NCBI GenBank assembly: GCA_037157565.1
Contig: JAZHRO010000026.1
Location: forward strand, 36,454,501-36,518,500
Source: Thalassia testudinum
Taxonomy: Eukaryota; Streptophyta; Magnoliopsida; Alismatales; Hydrocharitaceae
Length of the DNA stretch: 64,000 bases
Reading direction: 5' to 3'
Shown: positions 24,034 to 35,849 of the stretch, one piece after another
How the letters are laid out: the number at the start of each line of letters is the position of its first letter
Numbering within the stretch: the stretch's first letter is position 1
Notes under the pieces: generated by a model
Databases searched by the model: none
What the model was told of the DNA's origin: nothing
What the model saw: only the letters and a program-made list of their open reading frames with translations
Translations under genes and position numbers: made by a program

Positions 24034-25263
24034 CCCCTCCACACCCTCGATTTCAGTAAGTTAGCTCCCTTCCCTCTTCTTCACTGAGCTAACCGATAGG
24101 CTCTTCTTTCCAAAATTCGGCGACCTTCCTCCACTTCCTCCATCTTCCTCCGTCCATCTTTGCTCGTTCTGGATCTCTGCCGACGTCAACCAAGTCTCCT
24201 GACGCAGCGCTGACACTGGAGTTCCTCTGCTTCACTCCGCCACACCCGCCAGACTTCTTCCCTGACCCTCTAATTTCCTCCTCCGTTAAGGACCATCGAC
24301 GGAGATCTTCTACCCCCTTCGTCTAGGTAACAGTAGGTTAGGTAAATAGATTAGTTACAGTAGTTAGTTAGGTAGATTAGATAGGTGTAATGTCAGAATC
24401 TCATTCATCTTCTTCAGCTCCGGCGAGCTCGTTGAGCTTGTTTGGAGCAATCTTTTATCTTTTTAAAACATCGATCACCTTCCTTAATCTTTCATGAACA
24501 TTTCTATCACCTTAATTCACTAATTTGATCACCTATTCGCCTAAACCATCTCCAACTTCAAAACTGCTTCCTCTGTCCATGGCGGAAGTAGTTGAGCCTA
24601 ATCCACCTCCACTGGGGCCCTCCATCACTTAACCATCACTTAAGGGCCCCTATCTTCACTTTAATTTAAATAATAATCATCTATAACTTAAATGCCTAAT
24701 TTCATTTAATCTCCTGAGTTCGCTGTCAATGGCGACTCAAGAGGATTTCATATCACCAATTAACCACTTATAATCCATCGCCACTTCCTTTTGACTTGTT
24801 TTCTCCACTCAATTGAGTAGGAAAATAGGTCTGAGCCTAATCAAACTCAAAATTTGTTCACTGTGAATTCACTGCATAACTTTCAATTTAATTGCTATTT
24901 GAAGAAATTAATGTGTTCCTGAGGTTCCGTGTGACCTCAGTAAGCTTTTCAAATCATCAATGGAACGATTTAACATCATTTGTACATTTTTAGCCTTTTT
25001 CTGGACTCACCGGAGCTCCGACGGGTCAAATAAACTCTTCAGCCCATAGAACTTCGTGTGAAGCTCCAGATCACTTATTTGAAGGTTACTAATCACTGTG
25101 AGGAAATTTGTTTGAGGTTTTAAGACCTGGAGCTCTTTCTAGACCTTTGTCTTCTCCAACTCTGGCAGAGTTGGAGATGACTGTTGGTTAGGGTTAAGCT
25201 TCATTTGAAAGGTCTAGAAGCATCAGAAGGATGCCCTGAGACTGACGTGGCTTCGTGTGTATG

Positions 25264-26629
25264 TGTTAAGAAGTGTCGTTATAGTTCACACTTGCAACGT
25301 CGGTTTTAAAGTAAAGAAACGAATGTGAGTCCGAGTGTCGGTCTCAGGGAGGCGTGAAAATCGGATTTTTCTTATCACTTATTGTCATGAAAATTGTGGA
25401 GTTTTACTTGCGAAAAGGTGTGGGAGAAAAGCGAGAGCGAGAGAGAGAGATATATATTAGGGTTAGAGTCGTTTCTTTCTTTAACATGCAACTTGGATAG
25501 GAAATAAAGTAGACAACTGAATGGAAAATAACTTCATTAATCATGCAACTTTAGTTCATAAATTACAACATTAGATACATGCTTAAACATAAATAAAGTA
25601 AAGCTTAAAAGAGAGGAAGAAAGAGAGAGAGGGAGGGTGGCGAGGCAGCCACGGTGGTGGAGAAGGCTCCGTTAGTGGCTCGTCGTCTCCGGCGATTACA
25701 AGAGGGCCTAAAGCTAGCTAAGAGAGGGGTAGAGTAGTTGCAAGGGAAGTGAATGCCTTGAATGAGTGGTTGGAAGGGGTTTAAATAGGGAAAAGGGCTT
25801 TCTAAAGGAAGAAGGGGTTTTAGCAACGTCTGAGACGTCGCTAAAACCCTTCCAAAAGCGTTGTTGAAGCCCCCAGCTCACCGATCGCTCGCCCGCGCCG
25901 TTCTTCTTCGCTCTCGATCCGTGGCTGGGCATGAGAGTAGTCTGATCGAAGATCGGACGGCTGAGACCTTCGCCCGAGCATGCTTGGATCGCGCCTTGAG
26001 CGCGCGTGTGGGCAGGCGTCGTCGTCTGGCGTGCACGCGCGCGTGGCCGATTGCTGCCTGAGGGCGCGCCGTGTGGCGCTATCTAGGCCGCCCGCTGCTG
26101 ATCGAGCGACCCAATTTCATCCGCACGCCTCGCTGTCTTTGATTTCCCGCACCGCGCGACTCGAACCCGCACCGCATGGGCACGGGCGTGCACGTTAACC
26201 GCCGCACCATGCCCACTGCTTTGTCGCGGCGATCGCGGGCGTGCGCGCGGTTCTCGACCGTCCGATTAGAAATCAACAGTTGAGATTTGATCTCCGGCTG
26301 AAGGTGGAAGCGGCGCGTGGTGGGCGGGTGCCACGTGGCGTATCGAGGGCCGTTGATCATCAGATTAACGGTCATAACTTCTTGAGCCCATTGTGGGAGC
26401 TCCAGATGTCGGATTCGGCAGATTTTATGTCTGTTAGACTCCGTTCGTCATTCTGAATCCATTCGTGTAGTCTGATTGCTCATTTGAGGCCTGCTTTGAC
26501 AAGTGCTTATACAAATGGCCATTAATACTGTTTTATAAGCAATCATGGCATATGATGCATGTAATGCTCCCATTCTACTTATGTTGTGTCTTTTATTCTT
26601 AAGATGGGCCCTATTTAACAGAATTATCA
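25264..26629 (-). repeat. Diverged A-like LTR (family D)
   Basis: The plus strand begins TGTTAAGAAGTGTCGTTATAG, comparable with TGTTGAA...GTCGTTGTAG of family A, and has a GTCTCAGGGAGG block (25340), GA repeats (25434-25449), and a palindrome TTTTAGCAACGTC/GACGTCGCTAAAA (about 25820-25849) at the place of the family A palindrome. It ends with minus-strand start TGATAATTC. CCCCCATATAC follows, like a polypurine tract. No matching flanking duplication is visible, so it may be an LTR-plus-internal remnant and not a clean solo LTR. Confidence 0.6.
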
Positions 26630-28542
26630 CCCCCATATACAGTGTTATCAGAGACCAATCCAATAAGTCAATCTCTGAGATAGATCGTGGTTTGTTATGT
26701 CGAACAAACTCATCTAGGATCTCAGGCGATAGGCCTGGAACCCAAGGAATCCTAATTGAAACATCCTTCTGAGGTTCTGAATCTATTCCTGAGGTGAAAG
26801 AGAAGTTAACTAAGGCATTAATTTCATCTGAAATGATTTAATTTAGAAAGTCAAATTTCAAGGCTTAATGGTCAACTTTAAGTCTGATTCATGGATTTGG
26901 GATTCAATCAGAAGAATTGAGGAGTCCAATTCATTCATGGGATGTTTCTAAATGATTTAAATTCAATCTAGTTGAACCCTGATCGATTTTATAGAAGAAT
27001 TTGATTTCTGTTTAGTTTGGGTTGTTTTTAAACCCAAACTGACGACAGTAAGTTTTTGATGAATTTCAAGTGAATAATATGCCTAGATAGATTCTTAACA
27101 ACCTCTAGAGGTTGTTCGATTTGATAAAATAGATCTCTAGCTATCTGTTGGACCAAATAGAACTTGAAATGAAGTTCTGAAGCCCTTTAGCGAAGCTTTT
27201 TTGCTCTTCACCTTCCTGAAGCTTCTCAGAGTTCCTTTCCTTCACCAACAGTTGCGGAAACACCTTCTGAATCTATTCAACACCTCGTCTGAAGGTCAAA
27301 AGACACTCTGTAGGACCTTAGAGCCAAAACACGTTTCTGCAGGCCAATATGGCTATGGCAACCCAGACCCTTTCACCCTTCAAATCGAAGAGATAAACCT
27401 TCCCTGAGTATCAAAATGATACTGTAATTGTGTAGAGCAACCTTAGAGCTTTCCAGCAAGCTTTCATTTGCTCTAATTGAAGCTCTGTGCTGGCTGGAAT
27501 CATCAACTGAAGTCTGGTTTGGGAGGGGAATATATAGTCCCACATCGGCGAAATTGAAGCGCCTGCCTTAGTATAAAAGTAAAAGGTGAATAGGGCCATT
27601 CAGTCATTAGCGCAGGGCATAGGAATGAGCATATGGGGTGTGTGTGTGGGTGCGTGCTGTACGCGTGCGAGGGTGTGTGTGCACTTGTGGGCGTGCGAAT
27701 GTGGGCCTGTGAGGGCGTGTGCATGTGTGCCTGGGAGGCCGTGGGTCGGATGGGCTCGAGATTGTGTTGAACTGGAAATAAACCAAACTAATTAAAAACC
27801 AGGCTTGGACCCAGTAGGGTCTGGTCCCACCCTGAGAGGGGTGCTATGTATCCCCGATTGGTCCAAGCCACCAACCTTAAACCTAATTTTTGGTTCAGAC
27901 AAAGGGTTCAAACCGGTTCTGTTCAGAAGAGCTGCAAAGGAAGAGAAGGATTGCAAAGGAAAAGGAGAAAAAGAGGAGAGCTCGTTAAGGTTGAATAAGA
28001 TAAACAGACAAAAGAGGAAGGGAAAGATAGTAGGCAGAGTAAGAAGAAAGATTAAGAAGAGATGTATAAGAGAAGAGCCTGAGAAATGAAAAAGATTAAG
28101 AGAAAAGTGAAAAGAGAAAAGAGAGAGAGAAAGGTAGAAGAAGAAGAGAAGAAAGTATGAGGCTGAAGACAAAGAAGAATAATTAGTGGTTTAATTTCTT
28201 GTATTCTACTAATTTCTTTTTGAGCTTAATGTTGTAATAAGGCATATATTCATTGGTATTACTTTTTCTTGCCTTAATCTCTTGTAAATAAAAAGAAATT
28301 AAAAGAAATAAACATGTTTACTTGTTTGTAAAAGTAAATCATATGTGTAAATGCGTTTTCCTTATGGAATTTTGCATTCTTTTAATTAGAAATACTTAAG
28401 CAAAATTCATATTCTTAAAGTAAATTTAATTATAATTCCCATAAGTAGCATAGGATTAGTGGTGAATTTTAATTAAGTTATGCCTCCAATCGAACGACCT
28501 AGACTCAACAAGTTAAAAAGAAATAAAATCTAAAACGTTAGG
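26630..28542 (+). other. B' LTR remainder, no gene
   Basis: Non-coding. It holds a possible polypurine tract of D (26630-26640), a GT-rich stretch (27630-27750, TGTGTGGGTGCGTG), a purine-rich tract (27930-28180) and an AT-rich end. It borders A-na1 at the TTAGG duplication (28538-28542). Confidence 0.5.
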
Positions 28543-30284
28543 TGATGTAAACACATTTACACTACTTAAGATGTCTATTTATGCATGTTCTTAAGCATAG
28601 GATTGCATTTCATGATATAAATATTGCATAACATGCATCATCTTGTATTTAGAGTAGTTTAAATAAAATGGAGGTTAATTGTCTCCTTTTATGTGCTTGG
28701 ACAGGGAAAACATTTTATCGGGGCCTCGGATCGAAGATCCAACCATATGGATGTGATCAGGGCGACGATTGGAGTTCAATGACTCTAAGATCGCCCTAAT
28801 CAGGCATCTGTAGCATCAGATAGTGACAGGGGAACCCTAGAAGATCAAGGGCCAGGATGGTGTAAATTCGCACTTCAAATGACAAATCCAACCGCACGGA
28901 TGAATTCGGATCGAAAATCGCGGCCCAACAATGCAAAAATCGAGTCAATCCGACATCCGTGGCATCATCTATAACATCCAGAAGATGGACGTATACAATA
29001 TCTGAAGTCCCCGCACCCACTCCCTCTCAGCTGTTGGATCTCGATCCAACGGCTGTGGATAGCCACGCCTAAAAACGCCCGCTCGGCCATCCATGCCTCG
29101 TAGTGCAGCGGTCGAGAGCTCTTGCGCAAGTTGCAGCCGCTGGTTCGAGCCGCAGCGAAGGGGAGAAAGGCGCGAGCGAGCGATGGCGGACATTGGATCG
29201 TCATCGGGCGGCTCAGATCCACCGATAGCGTTCACACGCTATTGCACCTGCGGCAAGGACACGTGATTGTACGCGCTGGGCGGGCGCGCAGCAGCGGGCG
29301 AAGACGCAACTTAAGCCGTCCGATCTCGCGATCGGATGGTTGAGATTTAAAGAACGTGGGCGAGCGTTGAGAAAGAGTGCAGCTGAGGAGGCGCGCGTGA
29401 GCGCGGGTACTACGCCCACGTTGGGGCTTTAGTGACGGTTTTATCCGTCACTAAAGACCCCTCATTTATTGTTTTAAAGATGTAATGACCCATTTGCCCT
29501 CACTCCTTGCAACTATAAAAGGAGACCCCCTCCATATGAAATTCTCATCCCTTCCTTCTCTTCTCTGCCTCTCCAAAGCTCAAGAGAAGCTTGTCCTACA
29601 CCCAGGATACTTCTCGCGAGATAAAGTCTGAATTTTCACCCCCTTTCGGAAGTGGATCCCGCGACAACGACGGCGTGCTGCTCCGTTCCCGTTCTTCTGC
29701 TTCGTCCTCCTTCATCCTACTTCGTCCTCCTCCCTCCATGCGTCATCCCGTTCGGCTCGTCCTCCAAGCGACCAGCGAGGAGGATTTCTCTCTCCCTATT
29801 CTTTTTATTGCTTTCTAGTATAGATTTACTACTTTCTAGAGTAGTTCTGCTCGTCCTCTAAGCGATCGTCGAGGAGGACATTTCTCCCTCCATTCTTTTA
29901 ATGCTTTCTAGAGTAAATTTATCGCTTTCTAGTGCAATTGTGTTATGCTTTCTAGTTGTAATGAACACTCTCTTTAATGATAAATTCTCTGTTTATTCTA
30001 CATCTCATTTTTTATTTCTATGCGTAATATTCTCTCTCTCTCTTACCCTCTCTCTCTTTCTTCTATTTATTGTAAATAATTAGATAGTTTTAAATTGAAT
30101 TACTTCGTGACAAATAAAAAGAAACGCGTAGTTTTTAAATCAAACGTCCGCCTCCCTGTGTTCGACCCAGAATTTCAATTTCGATATAAATTTTATTTGT
30201 TGAACATGAGTTCTTCGCTTTCAAGCTACAACGACAGGTTTTCCAAAACCGAACACGTTAGCGTAGCAATTCGAATGTTCAACA
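28543..30284 (+). repeat. 5' LTR of A-na1 (1,742 bp)
   Basis: TGATGTAAAC...GTTCAACA, directly followed by the primer site. U3 palindromes lie at about 29031-29056 and 29317-29341, and at 29431-29453 (TTTAGTGACGG/CCGTCACTAAA). TATAAAAGG is at 29514-29522. It lacks a ~48-bp block containing a perfect palindrome that the 3' LTR keeps (37912-37960). Confidence 0.95.
29514..29522 (+). promoter_or_regulatory. TATA box of A-na1 5' LTR
   Basis: TATAAAAGG about 60 bp downstream of the U3 palindrome, conserved in all family A LTRs examined. Confidence 0.65.
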
Positions 30285-30307
30285 TTTTGGTGCCGTTGCC
30301 GGGGAGG
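30285..30307 (+). other. tRNA-Asp-type primer binding site of A-na1
   Basis: TTTTGGTGCCGTTGCCGGGG begins at the first base after the LTR end. Complementary to the 3' end of plant tRNA-Asp. Confidence 0.88.
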
Positions 30308-31468
30308 TGACGCTCTTTGATTTCTCTTCGCGTTTTCTAACTTACAAATCATTTACTTCACTTTTCTCCTTTCTTATTGCAATTGCCGGTATTCTTTCGA
30401 GACAGGCAAAAGTGACAGATTGGAGTAAAGTGCTGTAGAAGGTTTTGTAAGTTATCCCCCACCTCCCACCCATTAGATTTCATTTCACAACATAATAATT
30501 CAAACATCAATCAACCTAGGTGTTTTTATAAACTCTAAGGTTAGATTGTTTGTTGTTTGACACCCATACTCACCCCAACCCCCACATTAAAAAAAAGAAG
30601 AATTAAAAAAAAAATCTCACAGAGGTACACAACCTCATCTGATTTTCTAACTCAACCGGTAAACCAATCTTAGGAGCCGGTACACACATTCAAACACATA
30701 ATTGAGTAGAAATTAGATTGGGTAATCATTTATGTGCCTAATTAAGTGGTGCATCAGGCCAATTGTTTGAGTTGATTGGGCCGCACCACTTCAAATAAAA
30801 TCAACTCATCAAGTAGCTGCCAATTAGGTTCAACTCTTAGGGATTTACCAGGCACTCCACATTCTTTTTAAGTTTTAAAGGAAAACATCTTCACCTGTGC
30901 TTGCAAAACATGGTGTGCCAACGAAACCTGTTTGAAAACACCTAAAGTTGAATCCTAAAAGCTACTAAGCAAGATTTGAAACTTAAAATTCACCGCATCA
31001 AAAACAATCTTGCTTGAAAACCATTGGTTGTGCACGCACACACAAATCAATTAATCATTAAGGGCACAACCCATTTAAAGGGCCCATCACATTCTAAAGC
31101 ATATTCAAACCTAGCCATAAATAAAACAGAGTAGACGTTGGCCTTAAGGATTGGACTCGCTCTTCAGAACCCAGAACGAGATTATTTTCGATTAGTCTGT
31201 TTCTACTGTTCAATCTGATGTCTAGCTAGGGGAGCAGAATCAAACGATCGCGACTGGGGGGTACACTAGGAACTGGAGGCGCAAGCCGAAGGAAGAACCT
31301 TCTCCCCAATCCCTCCTTCTAACTGGTTGAATTGAACAGACAGAAGTAGATCAAATCGTTTCTTTATCTTAAGATGGGTTTTGGGAGTCTGTAGGTCTTT
31401 AGGTTAACCTAATTAAGGACAGGTTTGATTGTTTGTATTGTAGGGCACCTTTCTTCCTCCCGTGTATC
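30308..31468 (+). other. Leader of A-na1
   Basis: Non-coding leader, similar to 10895-12080 (reverse complement) of the coding element. A-na2 lacks the first 929 bp of it, between two GGGGAG words (30301 and 31230). Confidence 0.75.
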
Positions 31469-34400
31469 ATGAATCCTTCCACATATTACACGCATTCCCG
31501 TTCTTTCCCTCCTGGTAACGGGTTTGTCGCGTGTTTCATCGTTATGGTTATTTACAGTCGTTATAGTATATGACAAAACAGCTACCAGATTACTACAAAA
31601 TTTTTACTCGGAATACAAGTTTTCCAGAGGTCGAACTCAGGGAGCAACCATAATTCTAGAAGTATAAAAGTTCTCAATTATGTTACAAAAATAAGAAAGA
31701 GAGAGAGAGAGAGGGATCAAAAGTTCTCTTGGCTTCTTCTTCTTCTCTCTTCCTCTTCTTTCTTTTCTTCTTCTCTCTTCCTCTTCTTTCTTTTCTTCTT
31801 CTCTTTCAGCTGATGTTTCTCTTCTTCTCTTTCTCTGTGGCTACAGAGGCTTCTGCCTTCTTTCTTCTTCTTCTTCTTCTTTCTTCTTTTCTTCCTGCCT
31901 TCTTCTTTCTTCTTTAGCTTGCGACTGTGGTGATCTTCTTCTTTTTCTTTCTCAACCTGTCTTGTTCTTTCTTCTTCTTCTTCTTTCCTTCCTTGCGGCT
32001 ATGTCTTTCTTCTTCTTTCTCTTTTCTTCCTACCTTCTCTGCTTCTGCTTCTTTTCTTTTCCTCTTCTTTTTGCTCTGGCTGCTGACCTTCCTTCATCTT
32101 TTCTTCTTCTTTTGGCTGTTGCCCTTCCGACGTCTGATACAGTGCTCAGACAGCTTATCTGTGCATTTGCTACAGTGCTTTCCTTCCTTCTTCCTCAGCT
32201 GCTCAGTGCGGCTAAGGCTTCGGCCGCTCCTCCTCTCTTCTTCTTCCTTAGCTTGCTTCTTCTTCTTCTTTCCTTCTTTCTTTCCTGCGTGCACACAGTG
32301 GTCAGTGCAAAACCTACCCTACCCCTTCCCCGCGTTTCTCTCTTTCTCAAAATCTCTCTTAGGAATGCTCTCCCAGAGCCGGGTAATCGGGTTTGGGTAG
32401 CGCGCCCGGGACCAGGCCCACCGGCGTGCGGTGGTGGGTGAGGAGTGCTTGGTCGGGTAGTCGGATCCGGCCCAGACCCGCGGGGTGTGAGCGCGGGCGA
32501 GGGCGGGCGAGCGCGTGGCGCGCCACGTGCGTGTGAGAGGGATTTGACCCCTGTGTATCGAAGGCAACCAACCCGATACACTTTTTCAATATAAGTGTGG
32601 GCACGCAGCTGCACACTTACGAGGTGGGACTAAAGTCCCACCTCTATATCTTGCACCCGCGGCTGAGGAAGCTGCTGCCAATTGGGGCAGCTGTGAGGCT
32701 TGTGATCCAAATTGCAAGCCTGGGTGCCTTCGTAGAGTCAGTCCGCGCTGCTTGGGACTCTCACCTAGGCTGGAGAAGACCTGGAGCTACGAGTGAAGGT
32801 GCTGCAGCAACTCAACAATGGCGGCGAGGGGCTGCTGACCTGAAAACACAGTGACGGCCTCTTGGCCAAGTCAGATAACGTGGGAAGCTTCGCCGGAGTG
32901 CGGCGAAGGAAATGTGGTGGTCGGCGAGGCGCGAGGGCGCCTGTGGAGGTGGACCTAGGTCAGACTGTGTGCATGAAGATGGGTTTGTTCGGGGGGTGGT
33001 TGGGTGGTGATTGGCAGTGAATGGAGAGGGGGGATCGATTGAGTGGAGTGAGGGGGAGCCTCTAGGCTAGTCGGCGAGGGGTGAGGAGGTCTATGGAAGT
33101 GGGATGGCCTCGCCGGAGAAGGCGACCGGAGATGGGGAAGATGGAGTTTGACAGTGGCGGTCGGGTGGTTGAAATGGCAAATTAGAAGGGGGAAAATACA
33201 AGGGAGAGAGATAGGAAACTTTTTACCTATTTACTCGACGAAGGGGGAGAGGGAAGCGTCCGACTTGTGCCTGTCGGAGCTGAGGACGAAGATGCCCAGG
33301 AGGAGGGTATCGGCGACGAGGAGGCGGTCGGAGGGCGCTAGCTGGTACGGGCTGGCGCGGACGACAAGGCAGAGTAAACTCTGCTGCAGGTAGGGCAGCA
33401 GAGCGACGAGGAGGAGGCGAAGATCGCCGGAAGCTCAGGCGCTCTGACTGGAGAGGGAAGGGATGAAAAGTGGGGTATTTCTCCGCCAGAGGAAGCTTGA
33501 AGGAGTCGGCAGACCTTGCCGCTCCTTATAAAGGCCTTGGCGCGGAGAGGGGACCGAGGTGGCGACGTGCCAGCCTCGCCGGAAAGTGGCCAGAGAGGAT
33601 ACCCATGCCTTTCGTGTGTTCGCATGAGAGGCATGGTCGATGGCAGAGGTCATGGGTGGGTCCCTGTGACAGAGGACGTTGCAGGGAACCCCCCGTCTGT
33701 TCTAGAGGACGGCCGCCCTGCCCTGCACGGCACCATCCTCTGTGCAAGGTCGCCGGAGGTATGGCGCTACGTAGAAATGGCAGGGAGGACCGTTCTGTAA
33801 AGAATGATGAGAAGTTAGGGGGCTAAACGGAAGGGTTTCAAAAGATAAGGGTCAAAAGTAAATTAAGAGGACCAATTTGTAAAGTTGGTTAAGATGGTCT
33901 TTTCTTAGGCCCAAATTTTTATACCAGACTAATTTGAACCTAAGTATTTTAATGGTAAAATTTTATTTTAGGTTGGACCATGTTTGATTGATCAATTTAC
34001 ATAAAAACCCAAATTAAGTCATTAATTAGGCATGGTTCTTATTTTAGGTCAAAATAGGTTGCAAAGGCCAAATTGAAGGTTCTAAATTCTAGGGAATATT
34101 TTTTTATGAATTTTAGAGGTTTATTTGATTTTTATCCTGCCTCGAACCTCGTGAATTAAAGTGGGTTTGTTTTAGGGTTATAGAATGTCATTTTATTCCT
34201 AGAAGTTGCTATAACCCTTTTCAGATCATATCATCCCACTTCCCTTCTTATTAAGCTCATTTGACCTATGTTTGGACCCTTAATTATCCCATTTGCATAC
34301 TGCATTGGTGAAATTACAGTTTTACCCCTGATGATGTGTTTTATTCTTTAACTCAGAATTTCTCTGAGTTAAGCCTCTCTTTGGGTTTTGTAGGAGCTTT

Positions 34401-35849
34401 TTCACACATATTTAGATTAGATTGTGCTAGTTAGGGTTCATGATGAGGTTCTTATCACCTCCCGTTGTGAATTATCCTCAACATGACGATTATCCCGACT
34501 CGTACTGTAATCAACCATCAGTTAATTGGGATAACTCGGATTGGGGATACAGTTCCAGACCTCCATGTTTAAGGTCTAAACCTGAACACTTTGATTCTGA
34601 TTTCTATCCTTCTCAGAGCTACATCGATTATAGATCGTCTTCCTTTCATGAGCAACCTAATAGGATCTACAATCAAGAAGGATACACCGATTCTTACCCA
34701 TCCTCTGATTTCACTGCCTTTTGGTCATCACCATCTTTTGAACAATCTGAAATGACCTATTATCAGAAAGGGTATAACGAATCTCAATTCGTTAATTCCT
34801 CTGCATTGATGTCAAACCTGCCCAATGCTGAACCAACTCATTTGTTTCAGGTTAACCAAGTTCAAGATAAGGTTCTGGCTAACTTGAGAAATACCATTCA
34901 ATCTTTAGAAGTTCAGCCAATACCTTGCATTGAGATATTGGAGCCCTTGATTGAAATGATTGATGATTTGAATAAGTCTTTGTTGGATTGGCTCCAGGAT
35001 GTTAAGGATAAGAACCCGGGTGAGTTTCTACTTGGGAAATTAACAAAATTGAGGATGAGATTCATGGTTGCTTTGATTCAATCTTAGGATGATTCCTAGG
35101 ATGAACCTTCTTTAGGAAAGCCAATGACAGAACCCGCTCAGGCACCTGTTGGGGGGGACACGTGTTACGAGGCTGACCAGATTGAATTAAAGCAACCAAT
35201 TAAGGAAGATCTGATTTCTTCACCTGAGATCCCTGAGCCGGGTTACGAGGAAACATATATCTCCTTGGAATAGAAAGTGACAAATGATTTTGGGACATAC
35301 ATTGATACGGATCCTGATTTCTTTTATGGTGAAGATTCAAGTTGCGAAGTCTCACGCGAGTTTTCTGAACACGATTTCTGTGAGACGATTGGGCCTGAGG
35401 AATCTGATAGATCATTTGATAGCCCAATAACTGAGGAAACTGATCTTATTAGGGCACACATTACGGATCCAGAATCACATTTTCTGGAGGAATCAATTCA
35501 ATGCCCTAATTATCAGTTACACCCCGTTGAGCTTATCGATAATTCTGTTTCTGAGATAATTAGACCCAAGTCAATTCTGATTCTGCCACATCATTTAGAC
35601 TTGGAGATTTCAGACGGGGTGATTAATATACAAGAGGTCCTAGAATTTGATATGCTAAATGAGGAGGATAGGAACTGGGAAGTTCTGATTTGGGAAGTTA
35701 GTTCCGGAGGAAGTAGAACATTGAGTCGAAGGGTTCCTTTTAAGCTGAAACCATCAAATCAGAACCCTTACGACATTTGTTTCGAGGTTGTCAAACTCAA
35801 GTACACATTCAACGATTATCCTTTTGAGCTTCAATTCTCTGTAACCTAA
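31469..35849 (+). pseudogene. Unrecognised A-na ORF, copy 1 (split and stopped)
   Basis: Starts at ATG 31469 (MNPSTYYTHSRSFPP), is interrupted by a B solo LTR (31513-34457), and resumes in the same frame with VVNYPQHDDYP. It is rich in Tyr, Ser, Asp and Asn at the N-terminus (SQSYIDYRSSSFHEQP, SFEQSEMTYYQ). A helical middle (VQDKVLANLRN, IEMIDDLNKSLLDWLQD, GEFLLGKLTKLRMRF) and an acidic C-terminal half (SREFSEHDFCETIGPEESD, LILPHHLDLEISDGVIN) follow. In-frame stops occur at about 35085 and 35271. The same protein is encoded at 60208-58400 and in part at 64000-63498. No zinc knuckle, protease or RT motif is visible. I do not recognise the family. Confidence 0.75.
31513..34457 (-). mobile_element. 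Solo LTR of family B, copy 2 (2,945 bp)
   Basis: Minus-strand start TGATAAGAACCTCATCATG at 34457 and end CCCGTTACCA at 31513, flanked by the perfect duplication CCTCC (31508-31512 and 34458-34462). It is colinear with copies 1 and 3: TATA (near 33525-33533), CT-rich leader, 'GGGACTAAAGTCCCAC' (32626) and purine tract (pyrimidines on plus, 31725-32280). It lies inside the A-na1 ORF, 15 codons after the start. Confidence 0.92.
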
